Positions 1 through 4,938 of a stretch of 5,524 nucleotides of DNA are shown piece after piece; the stretch's first letter is position 1; the number at the start of each line of letters is the position of its first letter. Source of the DNA: Thermoplasmata archaeon (GTDB taxonomy: Archaea; Thermoplasmatota; E2; DHVEG-1; B8-G13). The DNA lies in the NCBI GenBank assembly GCA_003649745.1, contig QMST01000043.1, forward strand, positions 1-5,524, read 5' to 3'. The notes under the pieces were generated by a model that was not told the DNA's origin, ran no database searches, and saw only the letters and a program-made list of their open reading frames with translations. A program made the translations under genes and the position numbers.

Positions 1-2
1 CA

Positions 3-1463
3 ACCAAAGGGGAGCATCTGCTTTCTACTAGGGCGATAAAGGTGGATAAACCCTGGCGTAGAGGGGTTAAACCCGCTGATATTCCTGTTGTGAATACTAC
101 AGATAATGAGTTTCACCCATCTGTCGCAGTGAGCTCACCTTTCTATATTGTCGGCTATACATATTCACCAAGTGTTGTTGAAAGAGATATTTATCTAATG
201 GTATCCAAGGATGATGGTAAAACATTTGAAGAGCCTCATTATATAAATATTGAGGGTATACAGGATTATCCATCTCTTGCACATTGGGGTGGAAATACTT
301 TTTATGGGTCTTTTATGCCTGATCCAGATAACCCATATGTGTACCTGATAAAAATACCAGATATAACTGATGTCAGTGGTACTGGTGAATGGGTGTATTA
401 TGATTGGTCCTCATATGGATGGCATGATTTCCAAGAGCCTGATATAGCATGCTGTGATACTCAAAATGATTGGGAGTTCGGCGTTATAGCATTTGTCGCA
501 TCCACAGAATATGAAGGGTATCCATGTGTAAATGGGCCTCATATGCTTTTTGCTGATCCAACAGAGCAAGGTGAGCAGGGTTATGCCTATATAAGCTGGT
601 GGACGACATTTAATGGCTCTGCACATGCCTCAGCTTCGATTGATAGGGTGACAAATATGATGTACTGTGCCTATGATTGGTATAATGATAGCAGTGCAAC
701 ATATGATATCCTGGTTTGGAAGAGAAGTTTTGTTGATCCATTAGAGGGTTTTAGCACGATCATGGAGATACCGACATCATATTATGCAATGTATCCATCA
801 GTGGCAGCATATGATGATCATGTAGTGGTTGTATGTCAGAGTGATGAGCATCTAAATCAGGATATTGTCTGCCTATATTCATTAGATGGTGGCAAAACCT
901 GGAATCAGAGCTATGTGACCTCGTCATCTAATGATGAATTATATCCAGATATAACAATATCTGGTGATAAGCTTATATGTACGTTTATAGAAAATGGGAA
1001 TCTATATTATAGCTCTAGTGAGGACTGGGGTGTGACATGGAGTGAGCCGATAGAGATAAATGATGTTGATGGAAAAGTGGTGAGTGAATATAGAAGCGCA
1101 GGTGCATGTGAATCAGCTGCTGTATGGACAGATACTAGAGGTAATAGTATGGATGTCTATTTTGACAAGTTCCCTGTTTCCATAATAACATTTAGTGTTG
1201 ATGGAGGCATAGGTTTAAAAATCACAGTATCAAATAGTGGCTCAGCGCCTATGGAGAATATTCAGTGGAATGTTTCTATCTCTGGTCTCATATTTGTTGG
1301 TAAGGAAAGCAGTGGATCTATTGACGTGTTACAACCAGGTAAAAGCGCTACTATTAAAATATTTGTTATAGGTATCGGCAGTATTGATGTCACAGTAGCA
1401 GTGGGGTCTAGCTCTACGAGAGTAAGTGGTTTTATAGTGGGTCCATTGATAATACTCAGATAA
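3..1463 (+). CDS. Asp-box (BNR) beta-propeller protein, 5'-partial, probably exported
   Basis: The frame is open from base 3 without a stop, so the gene begins upstream of the window. The first internal candidate start, GTG at 42, has no convincing SD and is probably not the real start. Numbering residues from that GTG, three Asp-boxes (S-x-D-x-G-x-T-W/F) are visible: SKDDGKTF at 55-62, SLDGGKTW at 280-287 and SSEDWGVTW near 325-333. Each is preceded by 25-30 residues with a blade-start pattern (HPSVAV, YPSVAAY, YPDITIS), which indicates a sialidase-type beta-propeller. Residues about 378-473 form a separate Gly/Ser/Val-rich segment with alternating hydrophobics (GLKITVSNSGSAP, LQPGKSATIKI), like a CARDB/Ig-type beta-sandwich, and end in GFIVGPLIILR. 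The many Tyr, Trp, Asp and Ser residues suit an extracytoplasmic protein, but the signal peptide would lie outside the window. The Arg triad of true sialidases is not recognisable, so I do not assign sialidase activity; glycan binding or a structural role is equally possible. It converges with the secreted peptidase gene, 28 bases away. Confidence 0.8.
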   Translation, partial: TKGEHLLSTRAIKVDKPWRRGVKPADIPVVNTTDNEFHPSVAVSSPFYIVGYTYSPSVVERDIYLMVSKDDGKTFEEPHYINIEGIQDYPSLAHWGGNTFYGSFMPDPDNPYVYLIKIPDITDVSGTGEWVYYDWSSYGWHDFQEPDIACCDTQNDWEFGVIAFVASTEYEGYPCVNGPHMLFADPTEQGEQGYAYISWWTTFNGSAHASASIDRVTNMMYCAYDWYNDSSATYDILVWKRSFVDPLEGFSTIMEIPTSYYAMYPSVAAYDDHVVVVCQSDEHLNQDIVCLYSLDGGKTWNQSYVTSSSNDELYPDITISGDKLICTFIENGNLYYSSSEDWGVTWSEPIEINDVDGKVVSEYRSAGACESAAVWTDTRGNSMDVYFDKFPVSIITFSVDGGIGLKITVSNSGSAPMENIQWNVSISGLIFVGKESSGSIDVLQPGKSATIKIFVIGIGSIDVTVAVGSSSTRVSGFIVGPLIILR

Positions 1464-1467
1464 CATA

Positions 1468-1493
1468 CTTTCTCTTCTTCTTTTTCTTTTTTT
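1468..1493 (+). terminator. Pyrimidine/oligo-T terminator of the beta-propeller gene
   Basis: Directly after the TAA stop at 1461-1463 comes an uninterrupted 26-base pyrimidine run containing T5 (1481-1485) and T7 (1487-1493). Archaeal RNA polymerase terminates at such T-tracts on the non-template strand without needing a hairpin. The end of the tract overlaps the stop codon of the convergent peptidase gene. No equivalent T-tract is present on the minus strand just past that gene, so its transcript probably reads into the antisense of the propeller gene. Confidence 0.6.
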
Positions 1494-3444
1494 ATTTGTA
1501 CCCGCCTATCATCAGTGAGGGGTCTCCTAGCAGTACCCATTCTTCAACTGTTTTACAATCTATTTGGTCATCCATTCCTGGGAAGGTGTTGAGGTAGCTG
1601 GTTACTGCTCCACCCCAGGTTTCACCTAGTATGTGTACATTGTTTTGACCATATTCTCTGAAGAATAAACTCTCGATATATCCACTTAATGTTTCAACAC
1701 AGTCAGGTTCATCTATACCATCTCCGTTTAGGTCGCCATGGTTTCCCACAGCTCCATATCCTAGGCCGGTGTTGCCAATGGTTGCTATAGAGCCACCGCC
1801 TAGGTCTCTGGTTAGCCACCAGCTCCAGCATTCGGGTGTTGGAATGTATGTCCATCCTTTGTGGTAGAGCCAGTAGTTTAGGAAACTTGTGGCTGTTACA
1901 TTGAATTGTGAGTTGTGGCATCCTCCAACTATGCAGATTGGGGTTTTTTCTTTGTTGGATATAAATGGCATGTGGTATATCCATAGTCCTCCTGCTCTTG
2001 GTTCGTTGAATTTCTCAGGGTAGTAGGTGTTCCATCTTGATGGGCTTCCATGTCCTGCGAAGTATAAGAAACCGCAGCCCTGGTTTATAGCGTTTATAAT
2101 ATCCTGCGGCTCTGGTACAGGTCCACCATTGTTAATGTTTGACCCCCATATTTTTATTGGTTGAAAACCTGTCATGTACTCCAGGGCTTTCTGGTTTTGC
2201 ACTTCTCCCTCGTAATAATCTGTTGAACCTGTGTCATCAAAGGTGTCTGAGCCGACAACTACCATTTTTTTGAACCAGTTGTCATCGACGCCTCTGTTTT
2301 CATATTTGATTATTTCTTTAACCATTAGTTTCACCTCGTTTTCATTTCTACATGGTAGTCTACCAATGTAGACATCTGGGTAGAGATCTAATGTGTCTTT
2401 TCCCATTGCTTTCCATTCTGCAAATATGCTGTTGCCGTTTGAGTCCCAGTCGTCGAATACCCATTCACCGGTTTTTTCATCATATTTGTAAATGTCTGCA
2501 TAGTATAGATCGCTGATGAAACCTGGGTCGTAGATGCCGCCGCTGTCATAAAGATTGGTGTATCTCACTGGTACATACCAGTCCTGGGTTCCCTCATTGG
2601 GGTTGTCTCTTCTTTTGGCATGTATCAGTGATTTTAAGCCTCCGACTAGTAAAACATATTTTATGCCAAGGTCTTCTATTGCGTCTTTGATGAAATGTTT
2701 TATTTTCTCTGGTTTGTCTCTTCCATCTGTTGATTTATAAATGTTTTCTGTTGATGCGAACATTGTTTTTATTCCATGGTCTATTTTGTGCTGGATCAGT
2801 GGTTGTAGTTCATCTGAGAATTTTTCTGGTGCTATTATTAACAAATCAAATAGATTGGATTCATTAGGGGAAAAGGTTTTTTTACTATTCTTTTTAAATT
2901 TTATTGTGATTGTAGCATCATCTATGTAGTAGATAGTATTGTTAAGTGGTGAATATCTAATAGGATATGTTTTGGTGACTACAAACAATGTATGTTTTCC
3001 ATTGTTGAGACCGCATCCAATAGTGTAATCAAACCATTTATCAGGGTATAGTTTCTCACTATTATAGACAGCTTTGTTTTTGAGGGTTCTTTTTACACTA
3101 GTTTTTACAGAGATTAAAGGTAGAGGTTGTGGTGCGGGGATAATTGGTTTTGATAGTGTTTTTTGTTTTACATTAGAGATTTTATAACTAATACTTAATA
3201 TTTTTACATCATATGGGAGGGTAAAAATTTTTTTGTATACAGGCAGAAGAGGAGCGCCTGGTTCTCTGGTAAATGCTGTATTTTTAATATTTATAGATAG
3301 ATATTCTCCTATCTCTTGTAGGGAAGGTTCTGAAAATGAGATTTTTTCTTTTTTCTCTATTTCTCCATTTTCTGCTAGAGCAATGATACTAGTCCCGCTT
3401 ATGATCAGAATGCTTATCATCAAAAGTGATAGAATTTTTTTCAT
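1492..3444 (-). CDS. Secreted C25 (gingipain-family) cysteine peptidase
   Basis: Predicted exported cysteine endopeptidase of 650 residues. An N-terminal signal peptide is clear: MKK, a hydrophobic core to about residue 21, then ALA, with cleavage likely after Ala24. Residues about 25-190 resemble the C25 propeptide (EPGAPLLPVYKKIFTLP at 61-77), and the catalytic region runs from FDLLIIAPEKF (199-209) to LLGDPSLMIGGY (638-649). The catalytic pair is seen as His465 in YFAGHGSPSRW and Cys509 in CIVGGCHNSQF, matching the His and Cys motifs of gingipains. Two Asp/Asn-rich loops, DDWDSNGN (331-338) and DLNGDGIDEPD (571-581), look like calcium sites. The protein stops right after the peptidase domain, with no C-terminal Ig-like, sorting or membrane segment, so it is probably released. 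The ATG is supported by GGAGG nine bases upstream. The likely role is degradation of extracellular protein for nutrition, as proposed for sediment archaea; Arg versus Lys specificity cannot be read from the sequence. Confidence 0.93.
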   Translation of the reverse strand: MKKILSLLMISILIISGTSIIALAENGEIEKKEKISFSEPSLQEIGEYLSINIKNTAFTREPGAPLLPVYKKIFTLPYDVKILSISYKISNVKQKTLSKPIIPAPQPLPLISVKTSVKRTLKNKAVYNSEKLYPDKWFDYTIGCGLNNGKHTLFVVTKTYPIRYSPLNNTIYYIDDATITIKFKKNSKKTFSPNESNLFDLLIIAPEKFSDELQPLIQHKIDHGIKTMFASTENIYKSTDGRDKPEKIKHFIKDAIEDLGIKYVLLVGGLKSLIHAKRRDNPNEGTQDWYVPVRYTNLYDSGGIYDPGFISDLYYADIYKYDEKTGEWVFDDWDSNGNSIFAEWKAMGKDTLDLYPDVYIGRLPCRNENEVKLMVKEIIKYENRGVDDNWFKKMVVVGSDTFDDTGSTDYYEGEVQNQKALEYMTGFQPIKIWGSNINNGGPVPEPQDIINAINQGCGFLYFAGHGSPSRWNTYYPEKFNEPRAGGLWIYHMPFISNKEKTPICIVGGCHNSQFNVTATSFLNYWLYHKGWTYIPTPECWSWWLTRDLGGGSIATIGNTGLGYGAVGNHGDLNGDGIDEPDCVETLSGYIESLFFREYGQNNVHILGETWGGAVTSYLNTFPGMDDQIDCKTVEEWVLLGDPSLMIGGYK

Positions 3445-3453
3445 AATTGTATG

Positions 3454-3458
3454 CCTCC
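3454..3458 (-). promoter_or_regulatory. Shine-Dalgarno site of the C25 peptidase gene
   Basis: The minus strand reads GGAGG, then nine bases, then ATG at 3444-3442. It is a perfect match to the core anti-SD of archaeal 16S rRNA and fixes the start of the peptidase. It also argues against a leaderless transcript from the very close TATA-like string at 3464-3480. Confidence 0.75.
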
Positions 3459-3484
3459 ATATGTTTTATAATGTATAAAGGAAA

Positions 3485-3498
3485 GTTAAATTTTTCTG
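3485..3498 (-). promoter_or_regulatory. Candidate BRE/TATA of the C25 peptidase gene
   Basis: The minus strand reads CAGAAAAATTTAAC. A purine-rich, BRE-like CAGAAA precedes an A/T-rich box about 25 bases upstream of a possible transcript start near 3465, which would leave room for the SD at 3454-3458. A second A/T-rich string nearer the gene (TTATAAAA and TTTATAC on the minus strand, 3464-3480) would place the start too close to the SD. The assignment is weak and based on spacing only. Confidence 0.25.
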
Positions 3499-3523
3499 TA
3501 GGGAGTGTTAAAAAATACAGAAA
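3493..3523. repeat. Inverted repeat TTTCTGTA-N15-TACAGAAA, candidate operator
   Basis: Perfect 8-bp arms at 3493-3500 and 3516-3523 are separated by 15 bases; the arm centres lie 23 bp apart, about two helical turns. The element sits 49-79 bp upstream of the peptidase ATG and overlaps its candidate BRE. The geometry suits a dimeric DNA-binding regulator on one face of the helix. A chance repeat in AT-rich DNA cannot be excluded. Confidence 0.4.
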
Positions 3524-3556
3524 TTAGAGTTTTATAACCTGGTCTATCTTACTTTT

Positions 3557-3574
3557 ATTAAACTAGAGTTTAAT
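3557..3574. repeat. 18-bp palindrome ATTAAACT-AG-AGTTTAAT
   Basis: Perfect 8-bp arms (3557-3564 and 3567-3574) flank a 2-bp centre. The centre is too tight for a stable RNA hairpin loop, so a protein-binding site is the more natural reading. It lies between the minus-strand peptidase gene (113 bp from its ATG) and the plus-strand tRNA (60 bp upstream) and could serve either promoter. Confidence 0.4.
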
Positions 3575-3634
3575 TTTAGTAGAGAGAATGTCATAGTAAA
3601 TTTCAAAAACCCTTTAATCAATATTCTTAATGTT

Positions 3635-3705
3635 GGGCGGGTAACAAAGTGGCTATGTGGCGGACTGCAGATCCGCATACGCGGGTTCAAATCCCGCCCC
3701 GCCCT
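3635..3705 (+). tRNA. tRNA-Cys (GCA)
   Basis: A full cloverleaf can be folded by eye. The acceptor stem is GGGCGGG (3635-3641) with CCCGCCC (3698-3704). The D arm is ACA/TGT with AAGTGGCTA in the loop (3644-3658). The anticodon stem is GCGGA/TCCGC (3660-3664, 3672-3676) with loop CTGCAGA and anticodon GCA at 3667-3669. The variable region is four bases, and the T arm is GCGGG/CCCGC with loop TTCAAAT (3681-3697). The discriminator is T at 3705, as expected for Cys. CCA is not encoded and must be added after transcription, as is common in archaea. There is no intron. I do not see a strong TATA box at the expected distance; GTAAATTTC near 3596-3604 is the best A/T-rich candidate. Confidence 0.97.
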
Positions 3706-3709
3706 TTTT
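3705..3709 (+). terminator. Oligo-T end of the tRNA-Cys transcript
   Basis: Five T residues begin at the discriminator base directly after the 3' acceptor strand. A short T-run at this place is the usual end signal of archaeal tRNA transcripts. The following 157 bases (3710-3866) hold no gene that I can support, only A/T-rich promoter-like sequence and the repeats described below. Confidence 0.5.
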
Positions 3710-3799
3710 ATCCTATATACACTTGTCTTTTGTTCATTATTTTACAGTGATGGTTTTTTATAATGTTAAGCTATTGAGTGTATAGTCATGGTTAAAATT

Positions 3800-3810
3800 G
3801 ATAAATATTT
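3800..3810 (+). promoter_or_regulatory. Candidate TATA box of the MNT/HEPN operon
   Basis: GATAAATATTT, preceded by the purine-rich AAAATT, fits an archaeal BRE/TATA element. Transcription would then start near 3830, giving a leader of about 36 bases before the TTG at 3867 and placing all three TTATATCAG repeats at or just after the transcript start. An alternative box is TTTATATC at 3829-3836, inside the first repeat, but it would start the RNA almost on top of the SD. Confidence 0.35.
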
Positions 3811-3829
3811 TTGTATGATCGTTAACTAT

Positions 3830-3878
3830 TTATATCAGATGTTATAATATTATATCAGGTGTTACTTTGTTATATCAG
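3830..3878 (+). repeat. Three TTATATCAG repeats at exact 20-bp spacing, candidate operator array
   Basis: TTATATCAG occurs at 3830-3838, 3850-3858 and 3870-3878. The similarity extends past the core in the first two copies (TTATATCAG followed by A/G-TGTTA). A 20-bp step is close to two helical turns, so bound proteins would line up on one face of the DNA. The second copy overlaps the SD of the nucleotidyltransferase gene, and the third starts within its TTG start region and lies in the coding sequence. Because that gene encodes an N-terminal winged helix, autorepression by its own product is the simplest hypothesis. A post-transcriptional role of the repeats in the mRNA leader is also possible. 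Confidence 0.6.
3857..3861 (+). promoter_or_regulatory. SD site that fixes the TTG start of the MNT gene
   Basis: AGGTG is followed by five bases and then TTG at 3867. It matches the archaeal anti-SD (complement GGAGGTGAT). The frame is open back to a TGA at 3816-3818, but no ATG or GTG occurs between that stop and 3867, so this SD decides for the TTG. The site overlaps the second TTATATCAG repeat, so occupancy of the repeat could also affect translation. Confidence 0.65.
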
Positions 3879-4391
3879 CAGTTTAATAAATATAAGGTTC
3901 TAAGTGTGTTTTTTGATTATCCAAATAAAAAATTTCAACTGCGAGAGTTGTCTAGAATTACAGAAATAGCCTTGCCATCAGTTAAGAAATATGTGGAGGA
4001 ACTCACTAGGGAGGGGTTTGTGAAAGAAGTCAATACTGGGATTTACAAAGGTTTTAGATCTTCACTAAATAGAGAGTATGGGATATTGAAACGAAATGAT
4101 CTATTGTATAGGTTGGAGACATCCGGGTTAATTAGAGAATTAGAGGATAGATTTACACCAAACTGTATAGTTTTATATGGAAGCGCTGTTAAGGGATTGG
4201 ATGATGAGCGAGGTGATATTGATATTTTTGTACAAAGTAGAAAGGGGGAAATAGATCTAGAAAAATATGAAAGTATGCTGAAACGTAAGATTAGTTTGTT
4301 GTTTGAACCCGATCTTGAAAAACTTAGTAATGAATTGAGGAATTCGTTAGCAAATGGGATAGTCCTTAGTGGGTTTTTAAAGGTGATTTAG
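3867..4391 (+). CDS. Winged-helix/minimal nucleotidyltransferase fusion (MNT, putative antitoxin)
   Basis: Residues about 1-65 form a winged helix: an initial helix (YKVLSVFFDYPNKKF), HTH helices (QLRELSRITEIALPSVKKYVEELTREGFV), then a short wing ending in YKGFRSS. From about residue 97 comes a minimal nucleotidyltransferase domain with IVLYGSAVKG and GDIDIFV. Gly105-Ser106 and Asp117/Asp119 make the GSx10DxD motif typical of MNT and MntA-type proteins. The third metal-binding acid expected on the next strand is not evident, since KISLLF (141-146) has Ser where Asp is usual. In HEPN/MNT systems the MNT acts as antitoxin by adenylylating the HEPN toxin; here that is inferred from family and context. 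The TTG start is backed by AGGTG. The gene ends one base before the HEPN start, so the two are almost certainly co-transcribed and translationally linked. The fused winged helix and the upstream repeats suggest autoregulation. A stand-alone nucleotidyltransferase regulator is the main alternative. Confidence 0.88.
   Translation: MLYQQFNKYKVLSVFFDYPNKKFQLRELSRITEIALPSVKKYVEELTREGFVKEVNTGIYKGFRSSLNREYGILKRNDLLYRLETSGLIRELEDRFTPNCIVLYGSAVKGLDDERGDIDIFVQSRKGEIDLEKYESMLKRKISLLFEPDLEKLSNELRNSLANGIVLSGFLKVI
4381..4387 (+). promoter_or_regulatory. SD site that fixes the TTG start of the HEPN gene
   Basis: AGGTGAT lies inside the last codons of the nucleotidyltransferase gene, five bases before TTG at 4393. 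Seven bases match the complement of the archaeal 16S tail. This makes the non-ATG start credible and indicates coupled translation of the two genes. Confidence 0.7.
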
Positions 4392-4392
4392 G

Positions 4393-4818
4393 TTGAGATG
4401 GGAGGATTGTTTGGAATACAAGGTTAAAAATATAGGAAAAAATCTAGAGCAAGCAAAAGCTCTTTTGAAGCTGGCAAAAAAGAGATTGGAGTTTGTTGAA
4501 AAACATGGAGGAGACGAATTTCCACAGTTGCTTGTTGAGTTCTACTATGAGGTTATTAAAGAGTTGATATCATCCCTGCTTTCCATTCATGGGTATAAGA
4601 GCTATAGTCATGAGTGTCTTATATCTTTTTTAGATGAATATTATCCTAATGAGTTTGATGAGTCGGAGATACATTTTCTGGATAGTATGAGAAAGCTAAG
4701 GAACGATATACAATATCGTGGTCGTGATATCGCAGATGATTATTTAAAACGTAATAGTGAAAGAATCAACAAGATAATTAAAAAACTGGTTAGAATTGTG
4801 GAAAGAGAGATTCAATAA
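4393..4818 (+). CDS. HEPN-domain protein, putative toxin partner of the MNT
   Basis: A small all-helical, charged protein of 141 residues. The helices are roughly 1-38 (LEYKVKNIGKNLEQAKALLKLAKKR), 44-66, 72-82, 91-108 and 112-141. Length, helix pattern and position fit HEPN partners of minimal nucleotidyltransferases. The conserved HEPN end motif is seen as RKLRNDIQYRG at 100-110. Active HEPN ribonucleases normally have Rx4-6H (for example RNxxxH); here Arg103-Asn104 are kept, but Tyr108 stands at the place of the His, preceded by Gln107. Either the protein has lost RNase activity, it uses another residue, or it belongs to an archaeal subfamily with RN...Y. It has no signal peptide or membrane segment, so it should be cytoplasmic. 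It starts with TTG one base after the MNT stop. The assignment to HEPN rests on fold-like pattern, motif and context, not on a database search. Confidence 0.8.
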   Translation: MRWEDCLEYKVKNIGKNLEQAKALLKLAKKRLEFVEKHGGDEFPQLLVEFYYEVIKELISSLLSIHGYKSYSHECLISFLDEYYPNEFDESEIHFLDSMRKLRNDIQYRGRDIADDYLKRNSERINKIIKKLVRIVEREIQ

Positions 4819-4822
4819 TGAG

Positions 4823-4872
4823 TTTTTTGGAGAGTATGACTAGATGTTTTTGCAGCTAGAGGTTTTCTTTTT
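4823..4872 (+). terminator. Cluster of T-tracts after the MNT/HEPN operon
   Basis: T6 (4823-4828), T5 (4847-4851), T4 (4863-4866) and T5 (4868-4872) follow the HEPN stop within 55 bases. No hairpin accompanies them. Such serial T-runs are typical archaeal terminators and would separate the operon from the epimerase gene. Confidence 0.45.
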
Positions 4873-4885
4873 GGAAAATATATTA
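4873..4885 (+). promoter_or_regulatory. Candidate BRE/TATA of the epimerase gene
   Basis: GGAAAATATATTA combines a purine-rich 5' part with an A/T-rich box. With the usual spacing of about 25 bases, transcription would begin near 4900-4906, at the left edge of the palindrome at 4903-4922. This would make the epimerase gene a separate transcription unit with a leader of about 35 bases. Confidence 0.4.
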
Positions 4886-4902
4886 AACACATTTGTTAAT
4901 TA

Positions 4903-4922
4903 CCTCTCAAAGGTTTGAGAGG
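4903..4922 (+). repeat. Perfect 20-bp inverted repeat in the epimerase leader
   Basis: CCTCTCAAA (4903-4911) is the exact complement of TTTGAGAGG (4914-4922), with GG between; as RNA the likely form is 8 bp with an AGGU loop. It lies 16 bp before the epimerase ATG and is not followed by a T-run, so it is not a bacterial-type terminator. The right arm plus its flank, GAGAGGAT (4917-4924), is repeated exactly at 4926-4933, where it forms the SD region. The left arm could therefore pair with either copy. It may be a dimeric operator at the transcript start or a leader hairpin. Confidence 0.55.
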
Positions 4923-4925
4923 ATG

Positions 4926-4933
4926 GAGAGGAT
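4926..4933 (+). promoter_or_regulatory. SD region of the epimerase gene
   Basis: GAGAGGAT ends five bases before the ATG at 4939 and contains the purine-rich GAGG core. It is the second copy of an 8-bp direct repeat whose first copy is the right arm of the upstream palindrome. Confidence 0.5.
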
Positions 4934-4938
4934 TTTTG

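Noticed and set aside
1262..1540. Minus-strand frame across the end of the propeller gene
   Set aside because: It lies antisense to clear coding sequence and crosses the terminator tract, with no SD and no recognisable protein pattern.
1709..1984. Minus-strand 91-residue frame inside the peptidase gene
   Set aside because: It is an out-of-frame shadow of the conserved catalytic region; its composition (many Arg, Trp, His and Pro) is unlike a real protein of this genome.
3233..3478. Plus-strand 81-residue frame antisense to the peptidase signal peptide and propeptide
   Set aside because: It is hydrophobic only because it mirrors the signal-peptide region, and it has no SD or known motif.
3464..3480. 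TATA-like string (minus strand) as the peptidase promoter
   Set aside because: Its spacing would put the transcript start downstream of or within the good SD at 3454-3458, so a more distal box is favoured.
3681..3705. tRNA 3' end as an attachment site with a second copy in the window
   Set aside because: No second copy of the T-arm/acceptor sequence and no integrase gene are visible in this window.
3830..3878. CRISPR-like reading of the 20-bp spaced repeats
   Set aside because: The 9-bp units and 11-bp gaps are far too short for CRISPR repeats and spacers, and they overlap a start codon; an operator array fits better.
4818..4859. 13-codon frame starting with ATG overlapping the HEPN stop (TAATG)
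   Set aside because: It is too short, has no good SD, and runs through the T-tracts that likely end the operon.
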